A stretch of 64,000 bases of DNA, taken from Alphaproteobacteria bacterium 65-37. GTDB lineage: Bacteria > Pseudomonadota > Alphaproteobacteria > Reyranellales > Reyranellaceae. Location: positions 62,001 to 126,000 of the forward strand of contig MKRV01000236.1 of assembly GCA_001897995.1 (NCBI GenBank). Reading direction: 5' to 3'. This document shows, piece after piece, positions 36,507-46,149 of the stretch; position 1 is the first letter of the stretch, and each line of letters starts with the position of its first letter. The translations under genes and the position numbers were made by a program. The notes beneath the pieces were generated by a model. It had not been told where the DNA came from and did no database searches. It saw only the letters and a program-made list of their open reading frames with translations.

Positions 36507-37118
36507 ATGCTGATCCTCGCCTCCGCCAGCCCCTCGCGCCGCCAGCTCCTCACCAATGCAGGTCTCGATTTCATGGTAGAGCCGTCGGGCGTCGACGAGG
36601 ACGAGATCAAGCTCAGCCTCGTCGCCGAACGCGCCGGCGCCCAGGACGTCGCCGAGACCCTGGCCGAGCTCAAGGCTTGCCACGTTTCCAAGCGCCGTCC
36701 CCTGGCGCTGGTGATCGGCTGCGATTCGACGCTCGCCTGCGAGGGCCGGCTGTTCGACAAGCCGCCGACTCTCGCGGCAGCCCGCCGGCAACTGCGCGAT
36801 CTCAGTGGCCGCACGCACGAGCTTTGCTCCTCGGTGGTGGTCGCGCGCGGCGGCGCGCGGCTGTGGCACCACAATGAACGGGCTCGCCTCACCATGCGGC
36901 CGTTCGACGACACTTTCCTCGACGCCTACCTGGAACGCGCCGGCGAGGGCATCACGGGATCGGTCGGTGCCTATCATCTCGAAGGTGTCGGCGCGCACCT
37001 GTTCAGCCGCATCGACGGCGACTACTTCACCATCCTCGGCCTGCCGCTGCTGCCGCTGCTCGCTTTCCTGGCGGAGCACGGGATCGGCCTCGCCGCCTCG
37101 CGAGGAACATCGACATGA
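36507..37118 (+). CDS. maf: Maf family nucleoside triphosphate pyrophosphatase
   Basis: 203 residues. Maf proteins hydrolyse non-canonical or canonical NTPs to NMP and pyrophosphate. The N-terminal LILASASPSRRQLLTNAGL is the signature phosphate-binding segment; the catalytic Asp region is VIGCDSTLACEG; the C-terminal AGEGITGSVGAYHLEGVG and IDGDYFTILGLPLLPLL are also conserved. Its stop codon overlaps the aroE start (ATGA at 37115-37118), so it is coupled to aroE. Confidence 0.94.
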   Translation: MLILASASPSRRQLLTNAGLDFMVEPSGVDEDEIKLSLVAERAGAQDVAETLAELKACHVSKRRPLALVIGCDSTLACEGRLFDKPPTLAAARRQLRDLSGRTHELCSSVVVARGGARLWHHNERARLTMRPFDDTFLDAYLERAGEGITGSVGAYHLEGVGAHLFSRIDGDYFTILGLPLLPLLAFLAEHGIGLAASRGTST

Positions 37119-38005
37119 CACCGTACGAGAAACTGCTCGCCGAAGCCCGGGGCCGGCCCTTTGCCGCAATCGTCGCCTGGCCGGTCGAGCATTCGCGCTC
37201 GCCGGCGCTGCATGGCTTCTGGCTGCGGCAGAACCGCATCGACGGCTACTACGGCCGCCTGCCCGTCGAGCCGCGCCGCGCCGCCCTCGAGGAGCTGGTC
37301 GCCTTCCTGAGGCGTACGCCCAACGCCCGCGGCTGCAACCTCACCCTGCCGCACAAGATCAATATCCTGCCGCTGCTCGATCGGATCGACCCGATCGCCC
37401 GGCGGATCGGCGCCGTGAACACCGTGGTGAAGCAGGCCGACGGCTCACTTGAAGGCCGCAACACCGACGGGTTCGGTTTCCTCGAAGCCCTGAAGTACAA
37501 CGCGCCTCACTGGACGACAGCGTCCGGCCCGGTGGCGGTGCTGGGCGCCGGCGGCGCAGCGCGCGCCGTCGTGGCCAGCCTGATCGATGCCGGCGTGCCC
37601 GAGCTTCGGCTGGTCAATCGCACACGTCAGTCGGCCGTCGAGCTCGGTATCGCCTTCACGCCGGACGACGGCCGGCGCATCGTGATCGGCTCGTGGAGCG
37701 AGCGGGCCGAGCTGCTGGAGGGTGCCACCCTGCTGGTCAACACCACCTCGCTCGGCATGAAGGGCCAGCCTGCACTCGACATCGATCTCGCGCCCCTACC
37801 GCGCGAAGCCGTGGTCTACGACATTGTCTATGTGCCGCTCGAAACTTCGTTGCTGGCTGCCGCTCGCGCCCGCGGCAATCGCTGCGTCGACGGGCTCGGC
37901 ATGCTGCTACACCAGGGCCGCCCGGGCTTTGCCGCCTGGTTCGGCAAGGAGGTCGATGTCAGCACCGAACAGCGCCGCGCCGTTGCGGCGGATCTCGGCG
38001 TCTGA
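37115..38005 (+). CDS. aroE: Shikimate 5-dehydrogenase
   Basis: 296 residues. Reduces 3-dehydroshikimate with NADPH in the shikimate pathway. The N-terminal substrate site WPVEHSRSPALHGFWL (about 23-38), the catalytic Lys in NLTLPHKINILP (about 70-81), NTDGFGFLEAL and the NADP-binding VLGAGGAARAVVASL are in order, and the C-terminal LGMLLHQGRPGFAAWFG completes the family pattern. It overlaps maf by 4 bp. coaE and dnaQ, its usual downstream partners in alphaproteobacteria, lie instead 3 kb away on the other strand. Confidence 0.95.
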   Translation: MTPYEKLLAEARGRPFAAIVAWPVEHSRSPALHGFWLRQNRIDGYYGRLPVEPRRAALEELVAFLRRTPNARGCNLTLPHKINILPLLDRIDPIARRIGAVNTVVKQADGSLEGRNTDGFGFLEALKYNAPHWTTASGPVAVLGAGGAARAVVASLIDAGVPELRLVNRTRQSAVELGIAFTPDDGRRIVIGSWSERAELLEGATLLVNTTSLGMKGQPALDIDLAPLPREAVVYDIVYVPLETSLLAAARARGNRCVDGLGMLLHQGRPGFAAWFGKEVDVSTEQRRAVAADLGV

Positions 38006-38033
38006 GGGCGGCGTCCGCGTAGGGAGTACCGAT

Positions 38034-38456
38034 ATGGAAAGCAATCCGCCCGACGGCTTCAAGCCGTTGTTTCGCACCAGCCCGTTTCTCGATCACAACG
38101 GGCCGTTCTTCTACTGCGAGAACGACGACGGCACATTCGTGGTCGGCGTGCGTATCCAGCCCAAGCACGCCAACGCGCGCGGCATCGCCCATGGCGGCCT
38201 GCTGATGACGCTCTGCGATATCGCCCTGGGCTATCGCACGACCCGCAGCCAAACGCCCTCGCCCCTGCTCACCACCGCGAGCGTCACGACCGACTTCGCC
38301 GGATCGGCCAAGCTCGGCGACTGGGTCGAGGCGCATGTCGACGTCCACAAGGTCGGCGGCCGTCTGGCCTTCGCCAATTGCTACCTGAAGGTCGGCGACG
38401 AACGCATCGTGCATGCCAGCGCCGTGTTCGCGCGCACCGGCGATCGTCCCGGCTGA
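38034..38456 (+). CDS. PaaI family hot-dog thioesterase
   Basis: 140 residues with a single hot-dog fold. The family motif is in NARGIAHGGLLMTLCDIALGY (about 44-64), where the HGG turn and the following Asp are the acyl-thioesterase active-site area. It likely hydrolyses acyl-CoA; the chain length is unknown. AGGGAG precedes the ATG at 38034. It lies 28 bp after aroE and 15 bp before the tandem GNAT gene. Confidence 0.88.
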   Translation: MESNPPDGFKPLFRTSPFLDHNGPFFYCENDDGTFVVGVRIQPKHANARGIAHGGLLMTLCDIALGYRTTRSQTPSPLLTTASVTTDFAGSAKLGDWVEAHVDVHKVGGRLAFANCYLKVGDERIVHASAVFARTGDRPG

Positions 38457-38471
38457 CGCCGGCGTGTCGAC

Positions 38472-39449
38472 ATGACCGACGCGGAGCCCTCCGCCGCGGT
38501 GCCGGCACGGCTGCGCCTGGCACGCTCGTCCGACCGCCAGGCGCTCGTCGACCTGCTGCACGCGACCTGGCGAACGACATTCGCGCCACACCTGCCCGGC
38601 ACCGCGACCACGACCTTCTTCGAAAGGAAGATCGCCGAAATTTACATTGCCCGCGACTGGCCCGAGGTTGTCGTCGCCGAGATGGATGGCGTCGTTGCCG
38701 GCCTCGCGCATCTCGAGGATCGGCTGATCGCCACTCTGCACGTCGCACCGGCCTTGTGGCGCCGCGGGATCGGGCGCCAGCTCCTGCAGCACGTCGAACG
38801 CGAGGCCGTCGCTCGTGGACACCGCGCGGTCGTCCTGCAGGTCGAAGACTTCAATGCACGGGCCATCGACCTCTACCGGCGCAACGACTATGTCGAGATC
38901 GCCCGCCGGCCGGATCGCGAATTCGGCAGCGACGGCAGATCAATCACGATGGCGAAGCTGCTCGATGACGGATCTGCCATCGACGGCCCCGGTATGGTGC
39001 GCGCCTGGCGCCCCGACGATCGGGCGCAATGCCTCGCCCTGTTCGACGGTAACGTGCCCGACTATTTCGCGCCCAAGGAACGCGCCGACTTCATCGCCTT
39101 CCTCGACGACCTGCGTGGCCCCTACCTCGTGATCGAGGACGCTACCGGCAATGTCGTCGCCTGCGGCGGCTTTCAGGCCGACGACCGAAACGAAGGCGTC
39201 GTCGTGCTCTGCTGGGGAATGGTCGACCGCCGCCACCATCGCGCGGGCCTCGGACGGCGGCTCCTGCAGGCGCGCCTCGATCTGATCGCCGCGAGCGACC
39301 TCTTCACGACGGTGACGGTCGAGACCACGCCCTTCAGTCGCGGCTTCTTCGAACGTGCAGGCTTCGTATGCACGCAGGTGGTGTCCGACGGCTTTGCCCC
39401 GGGATATGATCGCGTCGACATGCAACGTCCGATCGGAGCGGTCCGCTGA
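38472..39449 (+). CDS. Tandem GNAT N-acetyltransferase
   Basis: 325 residues containing two GNAT domains. The first (about 12-158) has the acetyl-CoA motif LHVAPALWRRGIGRQLLQHV and ends in the YRRNDYVEIARR strand. The second (about 175-320) has DRRHHRAGLGRRLLQARLDLI and FFERAGFVC. Both keep the RxxGxG-type pyrophosphate loop, so both may bind acetyl-CoA. Substrate unknown. Its TGA at 39447-39449 is embedded in the proposed CTG start of the next gene, an MFS transporter. Confidence 0.87.
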   Translation: MTDAEPSAAVPARLRLARSSDRQALVDLLHATWRTTFAPHLPGTATTTFFERKIAEIYIARDWPEVVVAEMDGVVAGLAHLEDRLIATLHVAPALWRRGIGRQLLQHVEREAVARGHRAVVLQVEDFNARAIDLYRRNDYVEIARRPDREFGSDGRSITMAKLLDDGSAIDGPGMVRAWRPDDRAQCLALFDGNVPDYFAPKERADFIAFLDDLRGPYLVIEDATGNVVACGGFQADDRNEGVVVLCWGMVDRRHHRAGLGRRLLQARLDLIAASDLFTTVTVETTPFSRGFFERAGFVCTQVVSDGFAPGYDRVDMQRPIGAVR

Positions 39450-40720
39450 GTCCCGAACCGCGCGCAGTCCCTTTCCCCGAGGCGGGCAAAGCGCCCGGCA
39501 GAACCAGCGTTCCCAAGCTCGTCCTGACGGCCTTCCTGCCGTTCGCTCTGGGCTACTTCCTGAGCTTCCTCTTTCGCTCGCTGAACGCCGTCGTGGCGCC
39601 GGCCCTGCAGAGCGAACTCGGCCTCGGCGAAGCGGCAATCGGCATCGTGACCTCCATGTATCTGGCCGCGTTCGTGGTGGCCCAGCTGCCGGCCGGCGTG
39701 GCCCTGGACCGCTTCGGGCCGCGCCGCGTGGCGCCGCTCATGCTGATGGCGACGGCGGCCGGCGCGGTGATCTTCGCGCTCGGCCGCGATGCCGTGACGC
39801 TCAGCATCGGCCGTGCCCTGATCGGGCTCGGTCTTTCGGTCGCCTTGATGAGCGGCTTCAAGGCCAACGTCCTCTACTGGCCGATCGGTCGCCTGCCGCT
39901 CGCCAATGCCTTCATGATGACCTTCGGCGGGCTGGGGGCAGCCATGGCGACGCGGCCGGTGCAGTGGCTGCTGGCCGACTACGACTGGCGCCACATCTTC
40001 CTCGGACTCGCCGTCATCACAGCCGCCGTCGCGCTCTACCAGATCCTGGCGGCACCGGCCTTCGACCGCGGCGGCAAGGGCCGTCTGAGCGACGAGTTGC
40101 ACGGCCTGCTGGGTGTGCTGAAGCGGCCGCTGTTCTGGCGTGCCGGCCTCGCACCGACCTTCTCGCTGGGTGTCTGGGTCTGCTACGCGAGCTTCTGGGC
40201 GGCAGGTTGGCTGCGCGACGTGGCGCATCTCGATGAACCGTCGGTCGGCGTCGCCCTGTTCACACTCTCGATCGCGATCATCCCGGGCTACTTCTTCAGC
40301 GGCATGATCGTCGACCTGCTGCAGCGCAGGGGCGTCCGCGGCGGCCATGTGCTGCTGGCCTACGGCGTGCTGTTCCTCGCCATCCACATCCCGGTCGCCC
40401 TGAACGTGACGGCCGCGCCCAAGCTTCTCTGGTTCGTCTACATCATGTTCGGCGGCCTGCCGGTCGTCTGCTACGCGCTGGTCACACGCGCCTTCGCGCC
40501 CGAGCTCGCCGGTCGGGTCAACACGACGCTCAACCTGGTGTGCATGGCCATCGCTTTCCTGGTGCAGGCAGCGATCGGCCCGGCGCTCGTCTGGATGGAA
40601 GCTGCCCATGGCCTGCCGCGGGCACAGGCGCACCAGGTCGTAACCTTCGCTCTGCTGGCAATGCAGGCCATTGCCTGGGCATGGTTCGCGCTCAGCCGCG
40701 ATGCCCGGGAGCTGGCGTAG
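39446..40720 (+). CDS. MFS transporter with a probable CTG start
   Basis: 424 residues if started at CTG 39446. Twelve hydrophobic helices of the major facilitator superfamily, with the loop 2-3 motif LDRFGPRRVAPLM after helix 2. A GTG start at 39593 would cut off helix 1 (LVLTAFLPFALGYFLSFLF), and no ATG, GTG or TTG occurs between the in-frame stop at 39407 and 39593. CTG 39446 overlaps the GNAT stop (CTGA) and has GGAG at 39435-39438, 7 bases upstream. Substrate unknown. A strong hairpin terminator follows. Confidence 0.85.
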   Translation: MSPEPRAVPFPEAGKAPGRTSVPKLVLTAFLPFALGYFLSFLFRSLNAVVAPALQSELGLGEAAIGIVTSMYLAAFVVAQLPAGVALDRFGPRRVAPLMLMATAAGAVIFALGRDAVTLSIGRALIGLGLSVALMSGFKANVLYWPIGRLPLANAFMMTFGGLGAAMATRPVQWLLADYDWRHIFLGLAVITAAVALYQILAAPAFDRGGKGRLSDELHGLLGVLKRPLFWRAGLAPTFSLGVWVCYASFWAAGWLRDVAHLDEPSVGVALFTLSIAIIPGYFFSGMIVDLLQRRGVRGGHVLLAYGVLFLAIHIPVALNVTAAPKLLWFVYIMFGGLPVVCYALVTRAFAPELAGRVNTTLNLVCMAIAFLVQAAIGPALVWMEAAHGLPRAQAHQVVTFALLAMQAIAWAWFALSRDARELA

Positions 40721-40724
40721 CGAA

Positions 40725-40755
40725 CCGCCCCTGCGCGGTGTCGGCGCAGGGGCGG
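40725..40755. terminator. Strong bidirectional hairpin between the MFS gene and rho
   Basis: 12-bp perfect GC-rich stem CCGCCCCTGCGC (40725-40736) / GCGCAGGGGCGG (40744-40755) with a 7-base loop, in the 41-bp gap between two convergent genes. It has no long T tract. Its position and stability make termination the obvious role. Confidence 0.75.
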
Positions 40756-40761
40756 CTTCGC

Positions 40762-42141
<1,380 letters not shown>

Positions 42142-42309
42142 CTGTCTTCAATCTGGTGGGGAAATGACGCACGCGCTTTCGCCGGCCGGACCGGCCAAAC
42201 GTCGAAAATCAGCGCTGTGTCGTACTAGGGGGCCCCGTCGAGTTACCGCCGGGGAGGCGATGCCAGGGGCCCTGAGGTGGCGTTTATATAGGCAGGCACC
42301 CTGATCTTG

Positions 42310-42705
42310 TCAAAGCCCGGCCGCCACCGGCCGATGTTCGGTCCCGGCCCCCGGAGTCACGAACAGGAGCTGCCCGGCCTTGTGGACGATACCGCGATGC
42401 CAGGCGCCCTGGGGCACGACGAAGGTCTGGCCGGGCGTAAGCGCCGTCCGCTCTTCGCCCGACGCGGTCTCGATCACCATCTCCATCTCGCCCGACAGCA
42501 GGGTCAGGATCTCCTCGCCGGCCGGATGGCGCTCCCAATGCGGCCAGTCGCCGGACTGGTCGAAGATGCCCATCAGCCGGCCCTTGTCGAGCTCACGGCG
42601 CTGCTCGACGGTCGCCCAGAAGGCCTCGCCGCCCTCGATCACGGAGGCCCGCTCGTCAGGCCGCAGGTGGATATAGGTCGTGTCGAGCGAAAGGGCCTGA
42701 CTCAT
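42310..42705 (-). CDS. Cupin domain protein
   Basis: 131 residues with one small beta-barrel cupin: HWERHPAGEEILTLLSGEMEMVIE (about 56-79) carries the first metal-binding motif and VPQGAWHRGIVH (about 102-113) the second. Function unknown; it may be a small dioxygenase, isomerase or sugar-binding protein. Its ATG overlaps the TGA of the upstream dehydrogenase-like gene by 4 bp, so the two are coupled. Confidence 0.85.
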   Translation of the reverse strand: MSQALSLDTTYIHLRPDERASVIEGGEAFWATVEQRRELDKGRLMGIFDQSGDWPHWERHPAGEEILTLLSGEMEMVIETASGEERTALTPGQTFVVPQGAWHRGIVHKAGQLLFVTPGAGTEHRPVAAGL

Positions 42706-43613
42706 GCGTTCTCCTCGGCCAGCATCTCGGCGTATCGGAAGATCTCGGTATGGTCCGCGCCCTTGCCCAGCCGGCCATCGGCTGCCGCCCAATAGGATAC
42801 CGCCTGTTCGAGGTTCGGCATATGGAGCTCGAGGTGACGTGCGACGTCGCCTGCCGTGCGCAGGTCCTTGGCCATCAGCGCCGCCGTGAAGCCCGCCGCG
42901 AAGCTGCGCGACACGACAAACTGCCGTCCCTTCACTTCGGTGGCGTTGCTCTTGCCGGTCGAGCTGTTGAAGACGTCGACCATGGTGCCGGGATCGAGGC
43001 CGAAAGCCTCCCCGACGACCAGCGCTTCGCACATCGCCACCAGTCCGGCGGCCGAGAGGTAATTGTTCAACGCCTTCAGCGCGTGACCGGCGCCGGCCGG
43101 ACCGCAATGCGTGATCGTCTTGCCCATGGCGCCGAACACCGGCCGGACCCGCTCGAGGTCGGCCGCCGCACCGCCGACCATGATGCTGAGCGAGCCGTCG
43201 ACCGCCCGCTTCACCCCACCCGAGACCGGCGCATCGAGCAGCGCCACGCCGCGCGCCGCGAGATCGCGTGCGAGCTTCTGGGTGTCGACGGGATTGGACG
43301 AGCTCATGTCCATGACCAAGGCGCCCGCCTCGAGGCCTTCGAAGGCGGCATCGCGACCTTCGAGCACGGCCTGCCGCACGATCTTGCCGTCCGGCAGCAT
43401 GGTGATGAGAGCCGCCGCCCCCTTGGCGGCCGCCTTGGCCGATGCCGTCGCCAGCGCTGCGGGATGGGCGCCCACGAAATCCGAGACCGCTTTCTGCGAG
43501 ACGTCGAAGACCTGCAGCTTGAAGCCCGCCTCGACCAGGCGGCTCGCCATCGGCCGCCCCATCATGCCGAGACCGATGAAGGCGATGGTGGCGGGAGGCG
43601 CAAGCGTCGTCAT
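42702..43613 (-). CDS. NAD(P)-dependent beta-hydroxyacid dehydrogenase (3-hydroxyisobutyrate dehydrogenase-like)
   Basis: 303 residues. The N-terminal Rossmann motif FIGLGMMGRPMASRL (about 12-26), the substrate-binding DAPVSGGVKRA (about 125-135), and the catalytic Lys in GHALKALNNYLSAA (about 174-187) are the three family signatures. Substrates in this family include 3-hydroxyisobutyrate, tartronate semialdehyde and 6-phosphogluconate; which one applies is unclear. It overlaps the cupin gene by 4 bp and lies after a hairpin that separates it from the carboxymuconolactone-decarboxylase-like gene. Confidence 0.9.
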   Translation of the reverse strand: MTTLAPPATIAFIGLGMMGRPMASRLVEAGFKLQVFDVSQKAVSDFVGAHPAALATASAKAAAKGAAALITMLPDGKIVRQAVLEGRDAAFEGLEAGALVMDMSSSNPVDTQKLARDLAARGVALLDAPVSGGVKRAVDGSLSIMVGGAAADLERVRPVFGAMGKTITHCGPAGAGHALKALNNYLSAAGLVAMCEALVVGEAFGLDPGTMVDVFNSSTGKSNATEVKGRQFVVSRSFAAGFTAALMAKDLRTAGDVARHLELHMPNLEQAVSYWAAADGRLGKGADHTEIFRYAEMLAEENA

Positions 43614-43665
43614 GGTCAGCTTCCTCGATCAGCTTTCTGGGATGAAGTCGTATTCATAGAGCGGC

Positions 43666-43699
43666 CGCAGCCGTCCGGGAATGGTGCCGGACGGCTGCG
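43666..43699 (-). terminator. Hairpin between the CMD-like gene and the dehydrogenase
   Basis: 13-bp perfect stem CGCAGCCGTCCGG (43666-43678) / CCGGACGGCTGCG (43687-43699) with an 8-base loop, 15 bp past the CMD-like stop in the direction of transcription. No T tract follows, so termination or RNA stabilisation are both possible. Confidence 0.6.
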
Positions 43700-43713
43700 C
43701 CATCGGTCGTCCT

Positions 43714-44166
43714 TTAGACGCCGCGTTCCCTGAAGACTTCGCGCGCCGTCTTGAAAGCATCGAGGCTGGCCGGGATACCGCAATAGATCCCGACCTGCAG
43801 GAAGATCTCCTTGATCTCGTCCTTGGTGAGGCCGTTGTTCAAGGCGCCGTTGATGTGGAGCTTGAGCTCCGGGCCGCGGTTGAGCGCCGCCAGCATGGCG
43901 AGATTGAGCATCGAGCGCGACTTCTTGGAGAGGCCCGGGCGCGTCCAGAGGTAACCCCAGCAATACTCGGTCGTGATGTCCTGGAACGTCATCATGAAGT
44001 CGTCGGCATTGGCCATCGAGTTGTCGACATAGCCCGCGCCCAGCACGGCTTTGCGGACCTTCATGCCCTCGTCGTAGAGCTTCTTGTTGCGCGGATTGGG
44101 CCGGGCCTTCACTGCCTTGGCCTTTGCCGTCTTGGTCTTCGCCTTTGCCCGAGTGGCCTTCGCCAT
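43714..44166 (-). CDS. Carboxymuconolactone decarboxylase family protein with basic N-terminal tail
   Basis: 150 residues. The core (about 30-150) fits the CMD family of small helical oligomers: MLNLAMLAALNRGPELKLHINGALNNGLTKDEIKE with the conserved H-x-N segment and FLQVGIYCGIPAS. The CxxC of AhpD is absent, so peroxidase activity of that kind is unlikely. Residues 1-27 are almost only Lys, Ala, Thr and Arg, a histone H1-like or disordered tail not usual for the family. GGAGGAACGG precedes the ATG. Confidence 0.88.
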   Translation of the reverse strand: MAKATRAKAKTKTAKAKAVKARPNPRNKKLYDEGMKVRKAVLGAGYVDNSMANADDFMMTFQDITTEYCWGYLWTRPGLSKKSRSMLNLAMLAALNRGPELKLHINGALNNGLTKDEIKEIFLQVGIYCGIPASLDAFKTAREVFRERGV

Positions 44167-44379
44167 GTCCGTTCCTCCGTATTATGCCAGCAGGCTGTAT
44201 ATCAGATCGAAACCATGGGCGGCGGACTTGCGGACGCGTGTCGAAATTCCGGCTGATCCGCGACAGGCCTTGGCCTAGATTGGCGGCCGACATGCTGACG
44301 GAGGGGGCGTGACCCTTCCGCCCCTGATTGCGGGGGCACCTCCCTTGACGATGCGGGAGGAGATTGAAGAGGGGCGGTA

Positions 44380-45639
44380 TTGCTGGGTTTCCTTCTCGAG
44401 ATTCTCGGATTGGCGCTCTGCAGCTATGTCGCGATCCTGCTCCTGGCCGATCTCTACCTGATCCTGGTTCACCTCAGTCGATCGAAAGCCGAACTCGCGC
44501 GTGAAGCGGAACTCGGCCAGGTGGGTCGCGGCGCCGAGCCGAAGATCTGCGTGAAGCTGCCGATCTTCAACGAAGGCCGCAGCGTGGCGCCGGCCATCGA
44601 TGCGCTCTGCCAGCTCGACTGGCCGCGCGACAAGCTCGAGATCATGGTGCTGGACGACAGCACCGACGATACGTCAGCCATCGTCGCCGAACGCGTCGCA
44701 CACTGGCGGGCGGCCGGCCTGCAGATCAGCGTATTGCGACGCAGCCATCGTGAGGAGTTCAAGGCCGGCGCTCTGGCCGCTGCCGTCGACCAGACCGACG
44801 CGCGCTTCTTCGCGATCTTCGACGTCGACTATCGTCCCGCGCCCTCCTTCCTGCGCCTGACCATGGCCGCCCTGCTGGCCGATCCCAAGGCCGCCTTCGT
44901 CCAGGCCCGCCTCGATTTTCGCAACCGCGACCGCAACCTGCTGACCCGCGCACAGGCCATCGAGCTCGACACCTTCTTCGCCTACGAGCAGGCGGCGCGA
45001 AACTGGGCCGGCGTGCCGATGACGTTCAACGGCACCTGCGGGGTCTGGCGCCGCGAAGCGATCGAGCAGGCCGGGGGCTGGAGCGGCCGATCGCTGGTCG
45101 AAGACCAGGATCTCAGCTTCCGGGCGTTCGCGGCCGGCTGGCGATGCCGCAACCTGGTCTCAGTGTCGGCCGCCGGCGAGCTGCCCGAGAGCTTCGGCGT
45201 GCTGGCAGTGCAGCGGACGCGCTGGGGCGCCGGCACGGCGCAGGCCTTCAACGACCTGTCATGGCGACTGCTCCATCATCTGCGCTGGCACCAGGCCGTG
45301 ATCTTCGCCCTGCTGGCGCAATTCTATGCCGCGATCTCCCTGCTGCTGGGGGCCATCTTCGTCGTTGCCGCCGTGACCTTGCTGGTCGATGCCAGGCGCG
45401 GCCTGTGCATCCTGCTGGCCTTCCTCGCCGTCGCCGTGCTGCTGGTCGTCCTGAAGACGAGCGGGGCAGCCCTTGCCACGTCGGTGCAGGGCCGTCGCGT
45501 CGGAATCGGCTTCCTGCGCGACATCGTCGGCATGTGGGTGATGGAGTTGGCGCTGCTGCCGGTGGTCGGGCTCGCGCTGGTCAAAGGCTACTTGAAGCAC
45601 CGCCTGGTGTTCGATCGGACACCGAAGAGCGGCCGCTGA
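44380..45639 (+). CDS. Membrane glycosyltransferase family 2 (cellulose synthase-like)
   Basis: 419 residues. An N-terminal membrane helix (about 2-30) is followed by a processive GT2 domain: KLPIFNEGRSVAPAIDAL, VLDDSTDD, FDVDYRP (DxD-like), LVEDQDLSFR and QRTRW, i.e. the D,D,D,QxxRW set. Four hydrophobic segments follow at the C-terminal end. It would use a nucleotide sugar to make a surface polysaccharide or glycolipid. The start is TTG at 44380, with AGAGGGG just upstream; no in-frame ATG gives helix 1. The 213 bp before it hold no gene I can support. Confidence 0.9.
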   Translation: MLGFLLEILGLALCSYVAILLLADLYLILVHLSRSKAELAREAELGQVGRGAEPKICVKLPIFNEGRSVAPAIDALCQLDWPRDKLEIMVLDDSTDDTSAIVAERVAHWRAAGLQISVLRRSHREEFKAGALAAAVDQTDARFFAIFDVDYRPAPSFLRLTMAALLADPKAAFVQARLDFRNRDRNLLTRAQAIELDTFFAYEQAARNWAGVPMTFNGTCGVWRREAIEQAGGWSGRSLVEDQDLSFRAFAAGWRCRNLVSVSAAGELPESFGVLAVQRTRWGAGTAQAFNDLSWRLLHHLRWHQAVIFALLAQFYAAISLLLGAIFVVAAVTLLVDARRGLCILLAFLAVAVLLVVLKTSGAALATSVQGRRVGIGFLRDIVGMWVMELALLPVVGLALVKGYLKHRLVFDRTPKSGR

Positions 45640-45644
45640 CTAAG

Positions 45645-46130
45645 TTAAACCTGTTCGGTCGACGGCGCGGGACGCGGCTCCACGATGCCGGCGGCGGCCT
45701 GGGGCGGCGTATCGAGGCCCTTGGCATGGGCGCGCTGGCAAAGCTCCTCGATGGTGATGTTGTCGAGCTGCGCCATCATCTCCTCGCGCAACTTCTCCCA
45801 GAGCGGCCAGACCACCTCATGGGCGAGCGGCGAGCCGATCGACGGATCGTTGGGCTCGGTCTCGACTTCGAGATTGCGCACCACGCGCACCACCTCGCCC
45901 AAGGTGATCGCGACCTTGTCGCGGCCGAGCCGGTAACCACCGCGCGGGCCGCGCTTGCCGTTCAGGATGCCGGCCCGTACCAGATGCTGCAGCACCTGCT
46001 CGAGATAACGCTTGGGAATGCGCTGGCGTTCGGTGATGTCGCCGCTGCGCACCGGATGCTCGCCGACATGGAACGCCACATCGAGAACAGCCTCGATGGC
46101 GAACATCGTCTTCTTGCTCAGGCGAGGCAT
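45645..46130 (-). CDS. Rrf2 family transcriptional regulator without cluster cysteines
   Basis: 161 residues. The winged-helix domain of the Rrf2/IscR family is clear: MFAIEAVLDVAFH, the recognition region RIPKRYLEQVLQHLVRAGILNGKRGPRGGYRLGR and ITLGEVVRVV. IscR, NsrR and RirA carry three Cys for an iron-sulfur cluster; here the only Cys is near the C terminus (ELCQRA), so it probably does not bind such a cluster. The ATG at 46130 fits the family start. It is 19 bp downstream of dut and convergent with the glycosyltransferase. Confidence 0.9.
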   Translation of the reverse strand: MPRLSKKTMFAIEAVLDVAFHVGEHPVRSGDITERQRIPKRYLEQVLQHLVRAGILNGKRGPRGGYRLGRDKVAITLGEVVRVVRNLEVETEPNDPSIGSPLAHEVVWPLWEKLREEMMAQLDNITIEELCQRAHAKGLDTPPQAAAGIVEPRPAPSTEQV

Positions 46131-46149
46131 TGTCGTTCCCGTCCCCTTT

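Noticed and set aside
39593-40720. GTG 39593 as MFS start
   Set aside because: It would remove the first membrane helix, which is clearly encoded upstream in the same frame.
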